A DNA stretch of 64,000 bases. Origin: JBIOHP01 sp044449065. Its GTDB lineage: Bacteria; Bacteroidota; Ignavibacteria; UBA10030; SZUA-254. Shown piece after piece: positions 43,541 to 53,212 of this stretch. The notes beneath the pieces are model-generated. The model saw nothing but the letters and a program-made list of their open reading frames with translations. It searched no databases and was not told the DNA's origin. Position 1 is the first letter of the stretch; each line of letters begins with the position of its first letter. The translations under genes were made by a program, and so were the position numbers. The stretch covers positions 124,001-188,000 of the forward strand of contig JBIOHP010000002.1 in assembly GCA_044449065.1 (NCBI GenBank), in the 5' to 3' direction.

Positions 43541-44833
43541 ATGAGCGCCGACACAACCTCACTGCGAAACGTTCTCGTTATAGCATATTATTTTCCGCCG
43601 ATGGGTTTGAGCGGAGTCCAGCGAACATTGAAATTTGTGAAATATCTCCCGCAATTCGGCTGGCAGCCGACAGTGCTTACCGTAACCCCGACGGGATACT
43701 TTGCGCAGGATGAAACTCTTCTGGATGAAATCAAAGATTTGAATATCGAGATCATCCGCGCCGGTTCGCTCGACGCAAATAGGTTCTTTAAGAAACAAAG
43801 AATCGTCAAACTGCCGTCCGAACGATGGGGAAAGTTTCTTACGTTTACAAGTGATTTGTTTTTTATTCCCGATAATAAAATTGGCTGGAAACGGAGAGCC
43901 CTTCAGGCGGCGATGGAAACGATGAACAAAACAAAATTCGACGTGATTTTTGCCACCGCGCCTCCGTTTACCGATTTTCTCATCGGAACGGAATTGCACG
44001 ATCGGTACAAAATCCCTCTCATTCTCGATTACCGCGATCCGTGGCTCGAATATCCAGTTAAGTATTATCCCACATTGTATCACCGGTGGAAAACGTACGC
44101 CATGGAAAAAATCGCCTTGCAGAAATCGTCAAAAATTATCGTGACCAACCGGCGGGTTAAAGAATTAATCCTGAAACAGTACGTATTTCTTGATTATGAA
44201 GATATCGTAATCCTCCCGCAGGGATACGATCCCGCCGATTTTGATTTCTCATCCTCAAAGAATAGTGAAAATCAAAAATTCACAATTACTTATACCGGCG
44301 TCTTCAACGGCGATAGAACCCCGAAGTATTTTTTCGAGGCATTGAAAAAAATATTTTCCGATTCACCGGATTTGAAAGAAAAAATTGAAGCGCGCTTCGT
44401 CGGAAATTTCCAGGATGAGTATATCAGATTAATTCAAGCGATGGAACTCGATCAGAATATCGTTATGACGGGATATGTTAGCCATGCCGAGAGCATCAAA
44501 GAAGTGATGAAATCTGATTGCGTATGGCTGATGTTGATGAACGACCGGCAATCGCCCGGAAAGTTGTACGAATATATCGCCTCGAAGAAACCGATTCTCG
44601 CTTGCGTCCCGGATGGGTTTATTAAACAAACCGTACTCGAAACGGGCGCGGGTGTTGTTGTCGATCCCACGCACGTCGAAGCAATATCCAATGCGATCCT
44701 GCAACTGTATGATCAGTTCAAGAAAAAACAGCTCCCTTCGACCACAGAAGAGATTGTTCAGAAATATAACCGTGTCGCTCTAACGAACGAGTTATCGAAG
44801 ATAATGGGATTTCTTATAGATTATCCGTCATGA
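43541..44833 (+). CDS. GT-B glycosyltransferase
   Basis: A 430-residue family 4-like transferase. VLVIAYYFPPMGLSGVQRT at the N-terminus, LILDYRDPW in the middle and FTITYTGVFNGDRTPKYF at the start of the C-terminal domain are typical. The nucleotide-sugar site (SPGKLYEYIASKKPILACVP) uses a tyrosine-type E-x7 pattern. It is distant from the main polysaccharide cluster and its stop overlaps the purD start (ATGA), so it travels with purine synthesis. Acceptor and sugar unknown. Confidence 0.88.
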   Translation: MSADTTSLRNVLVIAYYFPPMGLSGVQRTLKFVKYLPQFGWQPTVLTVTPTGYFAQDETLLDEIKDLNIEIIRAGSLDANRFFKKQRIVKLPSERWGKFLTFTSDLFFIPDNKIGWKRRALQAAMETMNKTKFDVIFATAPPFTDFLIGTELHDRYKIPLILDYRDPWLEYPVKYYPTLYHRWKTYAMEKIALQKSSKIIVTNRRVKELILKQYVFLDYEDIVILPQGYDPADFDFSSSKNSENQKFTITYTGVFNGDRTPKYFFEALKKIFSDSPDLKEKIEARFVGNFQDEYIRLIQAMELDQNIVMTGYVSHAESIKEVMKSDCVWLMLMNDRQSPGKLYEYIASKKPILACVPDGFIKQTVLETGAGVVVDPTHVEAISNAILQLYDQFKKKQLPSTTEEIVQKYNRVALTNELSKIMGFLIDYPS

Positions 44834-46113
44834 AAATTTTAGTTATCGGCTCCGGAGCCCGCGAACACGCGCTCCTTTGGAAATTGTCGCAGAATTCAAA
44901 ACACCCCGAATTGTTCTGCGCGCCGGGAAATGCCGGAACCGCGCAATTAGCAAAAAATATCCCGGTGAAGACAACCGCGTTACCGGACCTGTTGTCATTC
45001 GCGAAAATTGAAAAAATCGATCTCACTGTCGTCGGTCCTGAGCAACCCCTCATGGACGGGATTGTGGATCTTTTTGAGGAAAACGGATTAAACATATTCG
45101 GTCCCCGGAAAGCTGCCGCGGAGATCGAAGGAAGTAAGGTCTTTGCGAAACATTTCATGCAAAAGTACAAAATTCCCTCCGCTTCCTTCCGCTCGTTCGA
45201 CCTAACGGAACAAAATAATGCGATAGATTATATTAATGCACTCTCCCCTCCCATCGTTATTAAAGCGGACGGATTAGCGGCGGGAAAAGGCGTATCGATT
45301 TGTGAAACACGCGGCGAAGCAGTTCAAACAATCGATGCGATGATGGGGAAAAAAATTTTCGGAGATGCCGGCACGCGGATCGTTATCGAAGAATTTCTCG
45401 AAGGATTTGAAACATCGGTTCTCGTACTCACCGATGGCGGGAATTTTGTTACCCTTGTCCCTTCGCAGGATCACAAACGGATTCTCGATGGAGATAAAGG
45501 AAAAAACACCGGCGGAATGGGCGTGTATGCGCCGGTGCCGATGGTTTCGTTTGAAATGCTTGAGGAAATCAAACGGCACATCATCAAACCGACGCTCGAA
45601 GGTATGGCAAAGGAAGGAAGAACGTATAAGGGCTGCCTCTATGCCGGTTTGATGATCACGCAGCAGGGTCCCAAAGTTATTGAATTCAACTGCCGCTTCG
45701 GCGACCCTGAAACGGAAGTTGTCCTGCCCCTCCTTGATGACGACCTCGTCGATCTAATGATGGATATATCGGCGGGTACATTATCAAAAACGGAAGCACG
45801 GTTGAAACAACTCTCCGCGGTATCCGTGATTATCGCATCGGGGGGTTATCCCGATGCATATGAAACCGGAAAGAAAATATTAGGATTGGATACAATTGCT
45901 GCAATTGACGATATTATAGTGTTTCACGCCGGCACAAAAACGGAAAACGGAGCAGTACTAACCTCCGGCGGAAGAGTCCTCGCTGTTACGGCTCTTGGTC
46001 CCAAAGATAATTTTGAAGAAACCATTCGCAAAGCATACAGCGCGGTAAAAAAGATCACCTTCGATGGCGCGTATTACCGGAGCGACATCGGGAAAAAGGG
46101 ACTGTTGCGGTAA
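44830..46113 (+). CDS. purD: Phosphoribosylamine-glycine ligase
   Basis: A 427-residue ATP-grasp enzyme that makes glycinamide ribonucleotide from phosphoribosylamine, glycine and ATP in purine synthesis. ILVIGSGAREHALLWKL, VVGPEQPLMDGIVD, IKADGLAAGKGV, SQDHKRILDGDKGKNTGGMG and EFNCRFGDPETE are all diagnostic. Length is standard. Its start overlaps the glycosyltransferase stop by four bases, and a DNA methyltransferase gene begins 28 bp after its stop. Confidence 0.97.
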   Translation: MKILVIGSGAREHALLWKLSQNSKHPELFCAPGNAGTAQLAKNIPVKTTALPDLLSFAKIEKIDLTVVGPEQPLMDGIVDLFEENGLNIFGPRKAAAEIEGSKVFAKHFMQKYKIPSASFRSFDLTEQNNAIDYINALSPPIVIKADGLAAGKGVSICETRGEAVQTIDAMMGKKIFGDAGTRIVIEEFLEGFETSVLVLTDGGNFVTLVPSQDHKRILDGDKGKNTGGMGVYAPVPMVSFEMLEEIKRHIIKPTLEGMAKEGRTYKGCLYAGLMITQQGPKVIEFNCRFGDPETEVVLPLLDDDLVDLMMDISAGTLSKTEARLKQLSAVSVIIASGGYPDAYETGKKILGLDTIAAIDDIIVFHAGTKTENGAVLTSGGRVLAVTALGPKDNFEETIRKAYSAVKKITFDGAYYRSDIGKKGLLR

Positions 46114-46141
46114 ACAACTCACAATAAGGATTATTATTTTA

Positions 46142-47485
46142 TTGTTCCAGTATAAACATATAGAACAATCGCTCTCAGTTATTCGCGAACAACTGAGTTT
46201 ATTCGATGTGCAGACTAAAAAAGCACATGTTCCGTCTTATCAACTTGAATTTAAAGATTGGGATTTTGCTTCAGCGGATACGAAAATTGAAACTCATGGG
46301 TTTCATCCCTATCCCGCCATGATGATCCCGCAGATTGCGAGATTATTAATTCAGATGCATGGTAAAAAGGGACAACCATTACTGGATCCGTTTTGTGGCT
46401 CCGGCACAGCCCTTGTCGAAGCACGGATCGCCGGGTTGAATTCCTACGGGATAGATATTAATCCCCTCGCACTTCTTTTATCAAAAGTCAAAACAACTCC
46501 ACTTGATATACAAATATTAAAAAAATATTCCATTCGATTATGCGATGATTACCTAAAGACGACCATAAAACTTGCCGATAAAAAAGACTCTGAAATAATC
46601 CCGAAGTTTTTCAATATAGATTATTGGTTTCGCCCTAAAATTAGTCGTCAACTCTTCGTGTTAAAATCAGTCATCGACAAAATTCCTGAAATTGATTATC
46701 GCGGGTTCTTTTTAATTGCTTTTTCACAAACAGTCAGAGAATCGTCATATACTCGCAACGGCGAGTTTAAACTTTTCAGGATGCCCGCGGAACAAATGGA
46801 GAAATTCATGCCAAATGTTCCAGAATTATTCTTCAGTATTGTTCAAAAAAACTTGCCCATGATGGCAGAGTTTGCACGAGCTGCAAAAAACAACGTTTTC
46901 GTAAATATTCTTGATGAAGATTCCAGAAAAACTACTGCGATACCCACAAAAACGGTTGATCTGATCGTAACCTCTCCTCCCTATGGAGACTCGCGCACAA
47001 CGGTTGCCTACGGGCAATATTCTCGTCTCTCGCTTCAATGGTTAGGTTTACCATGGGAAAAAGTAAAAAATATTGATACTATTTCACTTGGAGGGCGCAA
47101 ATATTCGGAATTTTCCGGTTTTAAAAAGTATCCCCATCTCATGGATATAGTAAAGAAAATTGAGATTCAGGATTCCAAACGCGTCCAGGATGTTGCGAGT
47201 TTCTTTTATGATCTCGAATTATGCTTTAGTGAATTCAAACGAGTGTGCAAGAAAAATGCGATTCTATGTTTTGTTGTCGGAAACCGTACAGTGAAAGGGG
47301 TGAAAATTCCAACGGATGCTATTATTACGGAATTAGGCAATAATGTGGGGATGAAGCACATCAAAACTTATACTCGAAATATTCCAAACAAACGAATGCC
47401 TTCAAAAAATAGCCCAACCAATATTGAAGGTCAATTAGGCGAGACCATGACAAAAGAATATATTGTCGTGTTGAAAAATAACTGA
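46142..47485 (+). CDS. DNA methyltransferase of an R-M locus (TSPPY type)
   Basis: With the TTG at 46142 (AAGGA 11 bases upstream) the protein has 447 residues. A longer ATG at 46064 would overlap purD by 50 bp and is unlikely. DPFCGSGTALVEA near residue 90 is the SAM-binding motif I and TSPPYGDSRT near residue 285 is catalytic motif IV, in the order FxGxG before SPPY that is seen in N4-cytosine and some N6-adenine enzymes. GEFKLFRMP and RNIPNKRMPSKNSP lie in variable regions. The next gene is a restriction endonuclease split by a stop, so this is probably the still-active half of an R-M pair. Confidence 0.85.
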   Translation: MFQYKHIEQSLSVIREQLSLFDVQTKKAHVPSYQLEFKDWDFASADTKIETHGFHPYPAMMIPQIARLLIQMHGKKGQPLLDPFCGSGTALVEARIAGLNSYGIDINPLALLLSKVKTTPLDIQILKKYSIRLCDDYLKTTIKLADKKDSEIIPKFFNIDYWFRPKISRQLFVLKSVIDKIPEIDYRGFFLIAFSQTVRESSYTRNGEFKLFRMPAEQMEKFMPNVPELFFSIVQKNLPMMAEFARAAKNNVFVNILDEDSRKTTAIPTKTVDLIVTSPPYGDSRTTVAYGQYSRLSLQWLGLPWEKVKNIDTISLGGRKYSEFSGFKKYPHLMDIVKKIEIQDSKRVQDVASFFYDLELCFSEFKRVCKKNAILCFVVGNRTVKGVKIPTDAIITELGNNVGMKHIKTYTRNIPNKRMPSKNSPTNIEGQLGETMTKEYIVVLKNN

Positions 47486-47495
47486 AGAGGATTCC

Positions 47496-48389
47496 TTGAA
47501 GATAATTCCAATACGTCCAGAATTGAAAAACGAGTTACAAGGGAATAAGGGCTTAATTCAAAAAGTCAAGAAGAAATATCTCCCCACGGGAGAAAAACTT
47601 GCAGGGGTAGCATGGAAAAATGTTTCATTTAGACACCAGAAATTAACCCGTGAAAACGTAATAAAAAATTTCAATGCGTATTTATCCGAACTTCTTGATT
47701 AAGAATATGAATTATATCTCGAATATGAGGAGGATTGCATTTCCAAGGGAGTCATTGAACTTGCATTCGGACCAGACAATAAGCGGGACTACCCGGCAGT
47801 TCATTCTTTAATACAAAAGACGTTAGGCATTTTCGGGGATAAAACTATTTCAAATGACAAGAAGTTAATTAATTTAATTTCAATTCTCCGTCCATTTTAT
47901 AAGATAGTTGAACAAAGTTTTGCGCAAGGTCGGATGTCTCGCGCAGGTGGAAGCTCGCAATATCATCTTAAAACTCTTCTTGAACGCGCGGGTTATAGCG
48001 GTGAATTTGAAATGGAACAGATCCTTAATGGTACAGTCGATTTTTTGTTTCCGAGTAAAGCTGCGTGGGATCAGGATAAGAGAAAATGTATCATTGTATC
48101 GATGAAACGCACGCTGCGTGAGCGTTATAAACAAATATTCGAGGAATTAAATATTACCGGCGGCATCCCTGTGTATATTATTATAACAGAAACTTATGAA
48201 GAAGCCGAGAAAGATATTACCGAGTCTAAGGTTGACAAATTGAACGAACACAACTTTTATCTTGTTATCCGAGACGAAATCAAGAATCGGAGGTTCTCCA
48301 AAAAGGTAAATGTAATTAGTTTTTCCACGTTTATTCAAGAAGAACTCCCGAATAAACGATATGCATGGAAGTCGTTGCTAAAAAAATAG
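47496..48389 (+). pseudogene. EcoRII-like type II restriction endonuclease split by an in-frame TAA
   Basis: From TTG at 47496 the frame runs 68 codons to TAA at 47700-47702, then stays open in the same phase to 48389, for 297 codons in all. The stretch after the stop is clearly protein (YEEDCISKGVIELAFG, ISILRPFYKIVEQSF), but offers no ATG, GTG or TTG until 47934. The last 151 residues match the EcoRII C-terminal catalytic domain: RAGGSSQYHLKTLLERAG, then VDFLFPSKAAW with the acidic residue, then SMKRTLRERYKQI with the lysine. It follows the methyltransferase by 10 bp. It is most likely inactivated by a nonsense change; readthrough or a sequencing error are alternatives. Confidence 0.75.
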
Positions 48390-48418
48390 ACTACATTAAT
48401 AAGAAAGAGAGTATATAG

Positions 48419-49345
48419 TTGAAAATTCTTATCACCGGCGGAGCAGGGTTTATCGCATCTCATGTCGCCGACGCCTATATTGCGGCGGGACATGACGTCG
48501 TTATTATCGATAATCTTGTTACCGGGAACAAACAAAATCTTAATCCCAAAGCAAAATTTATCGAAATGGATATCCGAAGCGAAGAACTGAAAAAAATATT
48601 TTCCTCCGAAAAATTCGACGTTGTTAATCATCACGCTGCGCAAATGGATGTGCGAAAATCCGTCGAAGACCCTATGTATGACGCCTCGGTGAACATTCTT
48701 GGAGTGTTAAATCTTCTGGAAAATTGCCGGTCGCATAAAATAAAGAAATTCATTTTCTCCTCCACCGGCGGAGCAATTTACGGCGAGCAGGATTATTTCC
48801 CCGCCGATGAGGAACATCCAACGCGGCCCCTTTCCCCCTACGGGATCTCAAAGTTAACGACAGAAAAGTACCTGTTCTACTACAGCGCTATACACGGCGT
48901 GCAGTACGTGATTCTTCGGTATGCAAACGTGTACGGACCCCGGCAAAATCCTCATGGTGAAGCCGGCGTGGTGGCGATCTTTGCCACCAAAATGTTCGCC
49001 GGAACACAACCGGTGATTAACGGCGAAGGCAAACAAACACGCGATTATGTCTATGTCGGCGACGTCGTAAGGGCGAATGTAAGCGCGTTGAAATTGAACA
49101 AAAACGATTGCATTAATATCGGCACGGGAATCGAAACTGATGTTAATGCGTTGTTCAATATTTTGAGTAAATATACCGGAAAAAACGTGAAGGAAGTCCA
49201 TGGAGCCGCGAAAGAAGGCGAGCAGCTCAGAAGCGTCCTTCTAAATAATAAAGCAAAGCAAATCCTCAACTGGTCGCCGGAAGTCTCCCTTGAGGATGGC
49301 TTGAGGATGACTGTGGATTATTTCAGAAATCGTAAACAATCGTAA
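48419..49345 (+). CDS. NAD-dependent epimerase/dehydratase, UDP-glucose 4-epimerase-like
   Basis: A 308-residue extended short-chain dehydrogenase with a TTG start. ILITGGAGFIASHVA binds the nucleotide, IFSSTGGAIYGEQ carries the catalytic Ser/Thr, YGISKLTTEKY gives the Tyr-x-x-x-Lys pair, and RYANVYGPRQNPHGEAGVVA is the substrate segment common to UDP-glucose 4-epimerases. It likely supplies UDP-galactose or a uronic derivative for surface glycans. It lies 29 bp after the broken restriction gene and 3 bp before meaB, so it is probably co-transcribed with the latter. Confidence 0.9.
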   Translation: MKILITGGAGFIASHVADAYIAAGHDVVIIDNLVTGNKQNLNPKAKFIEMDIRSEELKKIFSSEKFDVVNHHAAQMDVRKSVEDPMYDASVNILGVLNLLENCRSHKIKKFIFSSTGGAIYGEQDYFPADEEHPTRPLSPYGISKLTTEKYLFYYSAIHGVQYVILRYANVYGPRQNPHGEAGVVAIFATKMFAGTQPVINGEGKQTRDYVYVGDVVRANVSALKLNKNDCINIGTGIETDVNALFNILSKYTGKNVKEVHGAAKEGEQLRSVLLNNKAKQILNWSPEVSLEDGLRMTVDYFRNRKQS

Positions 49346-49348
49346 TCC

Positions 49349-50299
49349 ATGCCTCATAAACAAAAACTTATAGAGAAAATTCTCAGCGGCGACCGCGTAA
49401 GCATCGCCCGGGGAATTTCGTACATCGAAAATGAATATTCCGAGTCGATTCAATTGCTCCGGGAACTGTATTCACACACGGGTAAAGCGTACCGTATCGG
49501 TATCACGGGACCTCCCGGTGCCGGCAAAAGCACCATCTCGAATAAGCTTGCAAAATTTTATCGCGGGCAGAATAAAAAAGTCGGCATCATAGCTGTCGAT
49601 CCTACCAGCCCCTTTACCGGGGGCGCACTTCTCGGAGACCGCGTGCGGATGACCGACGTCGAATTGGATCCCGGTGTATTTATCCGGAGTATGGCGTCCC
49701 GGGGAAGTCTGGGCGGGTTGAGTAAAAAGGCAAAAGAAGCCGCCGATGTTCTGGATGCGTCAGGATCAGATATCGTACTTATGGAAACGGTGGGAGTCGG
49801 ACAATCCGAGCTGGATATTGCGCACGCAGCGGACACCACCATTGTCGTGCTTGTTCCCGAATCCGGAGATTCAATCCAGGCGATGAAAGCCGGCTTGATG
49901 GAAATTGCGGATTTCTTCATCATTAATAAAGCCGATCGTGCCGGCGCGGATCAGGCGGTGATGTCGATTAAAACTGTTTTAAATCTCAAACCGCAGGATT
50001 CCGGCTGGTCACCCGACGTCTTGAAAACTGTTGCAAATAGCGAAAAAGGAATCAAAGAAGTTGCCGACATGATCGACGCCCATCATAAGCATCTTGAAAC
50101 GACGAACAATCTTCAGTTGCGGCGTAGGGAACGGATTGTTGAACGCATTCACGATCTCATCAGTGAACGGCTGCATGTTGAATTCTGGACAGAAGAGCGT
50201 AAGTCCCTTCTTGCGTCCAAGTTAGATTCAATCGTCGATCAGAAAGCGACCCCATATGATATTGTGGAAGAATTACTAAAAAGTTTGAAACATCGATAA
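49349..50299 (+). CDS. meaB: Methylmalonyl-CoA mutase-associated GTPase
   Basis: A 316-residue G3E-family GTPase. GITGPPGAGKST is the P-loop, VDPTSPFTGGALLGDRVRM and FIRSMASRGSLGGLS are the MeaB/ArgK signatures, METVGVGQSE holds switch II and NKAD the guanine-specific motif. MeaB guards methylmalonyl-CoA mutase and gates delivery of adenosylcobalamin. The mutase is not in the window, but acyl-CoA dehydrogenase and carboxylase genes follow, in keeping with propionyl-CoA or branched-chain acyl-CoA breakdown. Confidence 0.95.
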   Translation: MPHKQKLIEKILSGDRVSIARGISYIENEYSESIQLLRELYSHTGKAYRIGITGPPGAGKSTISNKLAKFYRGQNKKVGIIAVDPTSPFTGGALLGDRVRMTDVELDPGVFIRSMASRGSLGGLSKKAKEAADVLDASGSDIVLMETVGVGQSELDIAHAADTTIVVLVPESGDSIQAMKAGLMEIADFFIINKADRAGADQAVMSIKTVLNLKPQDSGWSPDVLKTVANSEKGIKEVADMIDAHHKHLETTNNLQLRRRERIVERIHDLISERLHVEFWTEERKSLLASKLDSIVDQKATPYDIVEELLKSLKHR

Positions 50300-50353
50300 C
50301 ATTGCTATTCGTCGAAAATCCTCATAAATTAAAAAAACGAAAAGGAAATTGAA

Positions 50354-51532
50354 ATGGCTGAACAAGAAACATTAGAACAGGTTACACCGGAATTCCAGAT
50401 AACCGATACCATGAAGATGGTGCGCGATGTTGCTCGCGACTTCGCTGAAAAAGAAATTAAACCCGTCGTTATGAAAAACGATGAATCGATGAACTTTCCC
50501 ATGGATATCATCAAAAAACTTGGCGGATTGGGATTTATGGGAGTTATCTTCCCCGCAGAGTATGGCGGCGCGGGCTTCGGCTATCTCGAATATATCACCA
50601 TTATTGAGGAAATATCAAAGATCGATCCGTCAATCGGTTTGAGCATTGCCGCGCATAATAGTTTGTGCAGCAACCACATCTATACATTCGGCTCTGAGGA
50701 GCAGAAACGAAAATATTTGACCGATCTTGCTTCCGGTAAAAAGATCGGCGCATGGGCATTGACGGAGCCAACTTCGGGAAGCGATGCGGGCGCGATGCTA
50801 ACAACAGCAAAGCGCGAAAGCGATTATTATGTCCTGAACGGCAGCAAAAATTTCATCACTCACGGATCAGTAGGTGATGTGACCGTAGTGATGGCAATTA
50901 CCGATAAATCTCTGGGGAAAAAAGGCGCATCCGCGTTCATCGTAGATAATAAAACTCCCGGCTTCATCGTCAGCAAGAAGGAAAATAAACTTGGGATGAG
51001 GTGCTGCGATACATCCGCGCTATCATTCGACAACATGAAAGTTCCGAAAGAAAATTTGCTCGGAGAGGAAGGCGGCGGATTTGCGCAGGCGCTAACCGTA
51101 TTAGACGGCGGACGCATCAGCATAGCCGCCCTTGCGCTTGGCATTGCGCAGGGTTCGTTCGAATTAAGCGTGAAGTATGCCAAAGAGCGGCAGCAATTCG
51201 GCAAGCCGATCGGATATTTCCAGGCGATCCAGTGGAAACTTTCAGAAATGGCAACCCAGATCGAGGCAGCGAGACTGCTCACGTATCGTGCAGGATTTCT
51301 AAAAAACGAAGGCAGCGAGGTCACCCTTGAATCGGCGATGGCAAAATATATGGCGGGTGAAACCGCGGTATATTGCGCCGGTGAAGCCGTTCAAATTCAT
51401 GGCGGGTACGGTTTTATCAAAGACTTTCCGGTCGAAAAATTTTACAGGGATTGCAAATTGGTGACGATTGGCGAAGGAACCACCGAAATACAAAAGCTCG
51501 TCATCGCGCGTAATCTTCTCGATATTCATTAA
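50354..51532 (+). CDS. Acyl-CoA dehydrogenase (short/branched-chain type)
   Basis: A 392-residue flavoenzyme. GAWALTEPTSGSDAGAM, NGSKNFITHGSVGDV, LGMRCCDTSALSFDNM and ERQQFGKPIGYFQAIQ are the family motifs. The catalytic glutamate is expected in the C-terminal segment DCKLVTIGEGTTEIQKL (GEGT/EIQ type), as in butyryl- and isobutyryl-CoA dehydrogenases. It introduces a trans-2,3 double bond into an acyl-CoA. It sits 18 bp before a carboxyltransferase of the methylcrotonyl-CoA carboxylase type, so a branched-chain substrate is plausible. A GGAAATTGAA ribosome site precedes the ATG. Confidence 0.93.
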   Translation: MAEQETLEQVTPEFQITDTMKMVRDVARDFAEKEIKPVVMKNDESMNFPMDIIKKLGGLGFMGVIFPAEYGGAGFGYLEYITIIEEISKIDPSIGLSIAAHNSLCSNHIYTFGSEEQKRKYLTDLASGKKIGAWALTEPTSGSDAGAMLTTAKRESDYYVLNGSKNFITHGSVGDVTVVMAITDKSLGKKGASAFIVDNKTPGFIVSKKENKLGMRCCDTSALSFDNMKVPKENLLGEEGGGFAQALTVLDGGRISIAALALGIAQGSFELSVKYAKERQQFGKPIGYFQAIQWKLSEMATQIEAARLLTYRAGFLKNEGSEVTLESAMAKYMAGETAVYCAGEAVQIHGGYGFIKDFPVEKFYRDCKLVTIGEGTTEIQKLVIARNLLDIH

Positions 51533-51550
51533 TCCTTATCAATCAACATC

Positions 51551-53209
51551 ATGGCGCAGCCTGGCAGTGAAGTTCAGAAAAATCCAACCTACCTGAAATA
51601 TGAAGACAACGTAAAAAACTTACTCCGGGTAATCGAAGCAAAACGGGAGATCATCAAACTCGGGGGAGGCAAAGCGTCGATTGAAAAACTCCATAGCAAA
51701 GGAAAACTGAGCGCGCGTGAGCGCATCAATAAACTTATTGATCCCGGCAGTTATTTTTTAGAACTCGGGATATTCACGGCTTACGATATGTATGAAGAAT
51801 ATGGCGGCGCGCCCGCTGCCGGCACGGTGTTTGGCCTGGGTGTGATCCACGGCAGGGATGTTCTCATCGTTGCGAACGATGCTACAGTAAAAGCTGGCGC
51901 GTGGTTTCCGTTAACCGGCAAGAAAAATCTCCGCGCCCAGGAAATAGCGATGGAGAACCGCGTTCCGATTATCTACCTCGTGGATTCTGCCGGAGTCTTC
52001 CTCCCAATGCAAAGTGAAATATTTCCCGATAAGGAACATTTCGGTAGAATATTCCGGAATAATGCCGTGCTCTCATCTATGGGTATTCCACAAATAGCCG
52101 CAATCATGGGACCGTGCGTTGCCGGCGGCGCGTACCTGCCGATCATGAGCGATGAAGCGCTTATAGTTGAAAAAACCGGAAGCGTATTCCTCGCCGGACC
52201 TCATCTCGTGAAAGCTGCCATAGGCGAAGAAGCCAATATCGAAGACCTCGGCGGAGCGACAATGCATTCGAGTGTTTCCGGCGTCACGGAATACCATATG
52301 CAAAACGACGAAGAGTGCCTTGAAAAAATCCGGAGTCTTATTGATAAATTTGGCAACTTTCCTAAAGCCGGTTTCAGCAGAATCGCAGCAAAACCGCCGC
52401 GATTTGACGAGAGTGAACTTTATGGATTAATACCCGATGACCGCTCCAAACCATACGATATGTATCAGATCATTTCCCGAATTGTGGATGACGGTGAATT
52501 TGACGAGTATAAAGCCACTTATGGAAAATCATTGATCACCGCCTACACCCGGATTGACGGTTGGGCGGTCGGCATCGTCGCCAATCAACGCTCAGTCGTA
52601 AAAACAAAAAAAGGAGAAATGCAGGTTGGCGGCGTTATCTATTCCGATAGCGCCGATAAAGGCGCGCGGTTTATCATGAACTGCAACCAGAAACTCATTC
52701 CGCTGGTCTTCATTCAGGATGTTACAGGATTCATGGTCGGTACGCGCTCCGAACAGGGCGGTATTATCAAAGACGGAGCGAAAATGGTGAACGCGGTTGC
52801 AAACAGCGTTGTTCCGAAATTCACATTCATTATCGGCAATAGTTATGGCGCGGGCAACTACGCCATGTGCGGCAAAGCATACGATCCGCGGATGATCTTC
52901 GCCTGGCCCACAGCGCAAATTTCAGTGATGGGGGGAAAACAAGCCAGCGAGACTCTCCTCAGCATTAAAGTCCAGGCGATGGCGTCTAAAGGCGGAAAAC
53001 ACATTTCCGACGAGGAACAAAAAGCATTACTTAAAGAAATATCCGACCGCTATGCTCGTGAACTCGATCCCCTCTTTGGGGCAGCAAGATTGTGGGTTGA
53101 CGATATCATCGATCCGCTTCAAACCCGAAAGATCATTTCACGGGGAATCGAAATGGCGTCGAATAATCCAAATATTCCAAAGTTCAATCCGGGAGTCTTG
53201 CAGGTGTAG
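51551..53209 (+). CDS. Acyl-CoA carboxylase carboxyltransferase subunit, methylcrotonyl-CoA carboxylase-like
   Basis: A 552-residue biotin-dependent carboxyltransferase with two crotonase-fold halves. AGAWFPLTGKKNLRAQEIA, VDSAGVFLPMQSEIFPD, HFGRIFRNNAVLSSMGIPQ and MGPCVAGGAYLPIMSDEA match the beta subunit of methylcrotonyl-CoA carboxylase better than the propionyl-CoA enzyme; the second half has VFIQDVTGFMVGTRSEQGG and NSYGAGNYAMCGKAYDPR. With the upstream dehydrogenase this fits leucine breakdown. The biotin carboxylase and biotin carrier subunits are not in this window, so a partner must be encoded elsewhere. Confidence 0.9.
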   Translation: MAQPGSEVQKNPTYLKYEDNVKNLLRVIEAKREIIKLGGGKASIEKLHSKGKLSARERINKLIDPGSYFLELGIFTAYDMYEEYGGAPAAGTVFGLGVIHGRDVLIVANDATVKAGAWFPLTGKKNLRAQEIAMENRVPIIYLVDSAGVFLPMQSEIFPDKEHFGRIFRNNAVLSSMGIPQIAAIMGPCVAGGAYLPIMSDEALIVEKTGSVFLAGPHLVKAAIGEEANIEDLGGATMHSSVSGVTEYHMQNDEECLEKIRSLIDKFGNFPKAGFSRIAAKPPRFDESELYGLIPDDRSKPYDMYQIISRIVDDGEFDEYKATYGKSLITAYTRIDGWAVGIVANQRSVVKTKKGEMQVGGVIYSDSADKGARFIMNCNQKLIPLVFIQDVTGFMVGTRSEQGGIIKDGAKMVNAVANSVVPKFTFIIGNSYGAGNYAMCGKAYDPRMIFAWPTAQISVMGGKQASETLLSIKVQAMASKGGKHISDEEQKALLKEISDRYARELDPLFGAARLWVDDIIDPLQTRKIISRGIEMASNNPNIPKFNPGVLQV

Positions 53210-53212
53210 ATT

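Noticed and set aside
46064..46141. ATG start of the methyltransferase inside purD
   Set aside because: It would overlap purD by 50 bp with residues that only mirror purD codons; TTG at 46142 with AAGGA upstream fits better.
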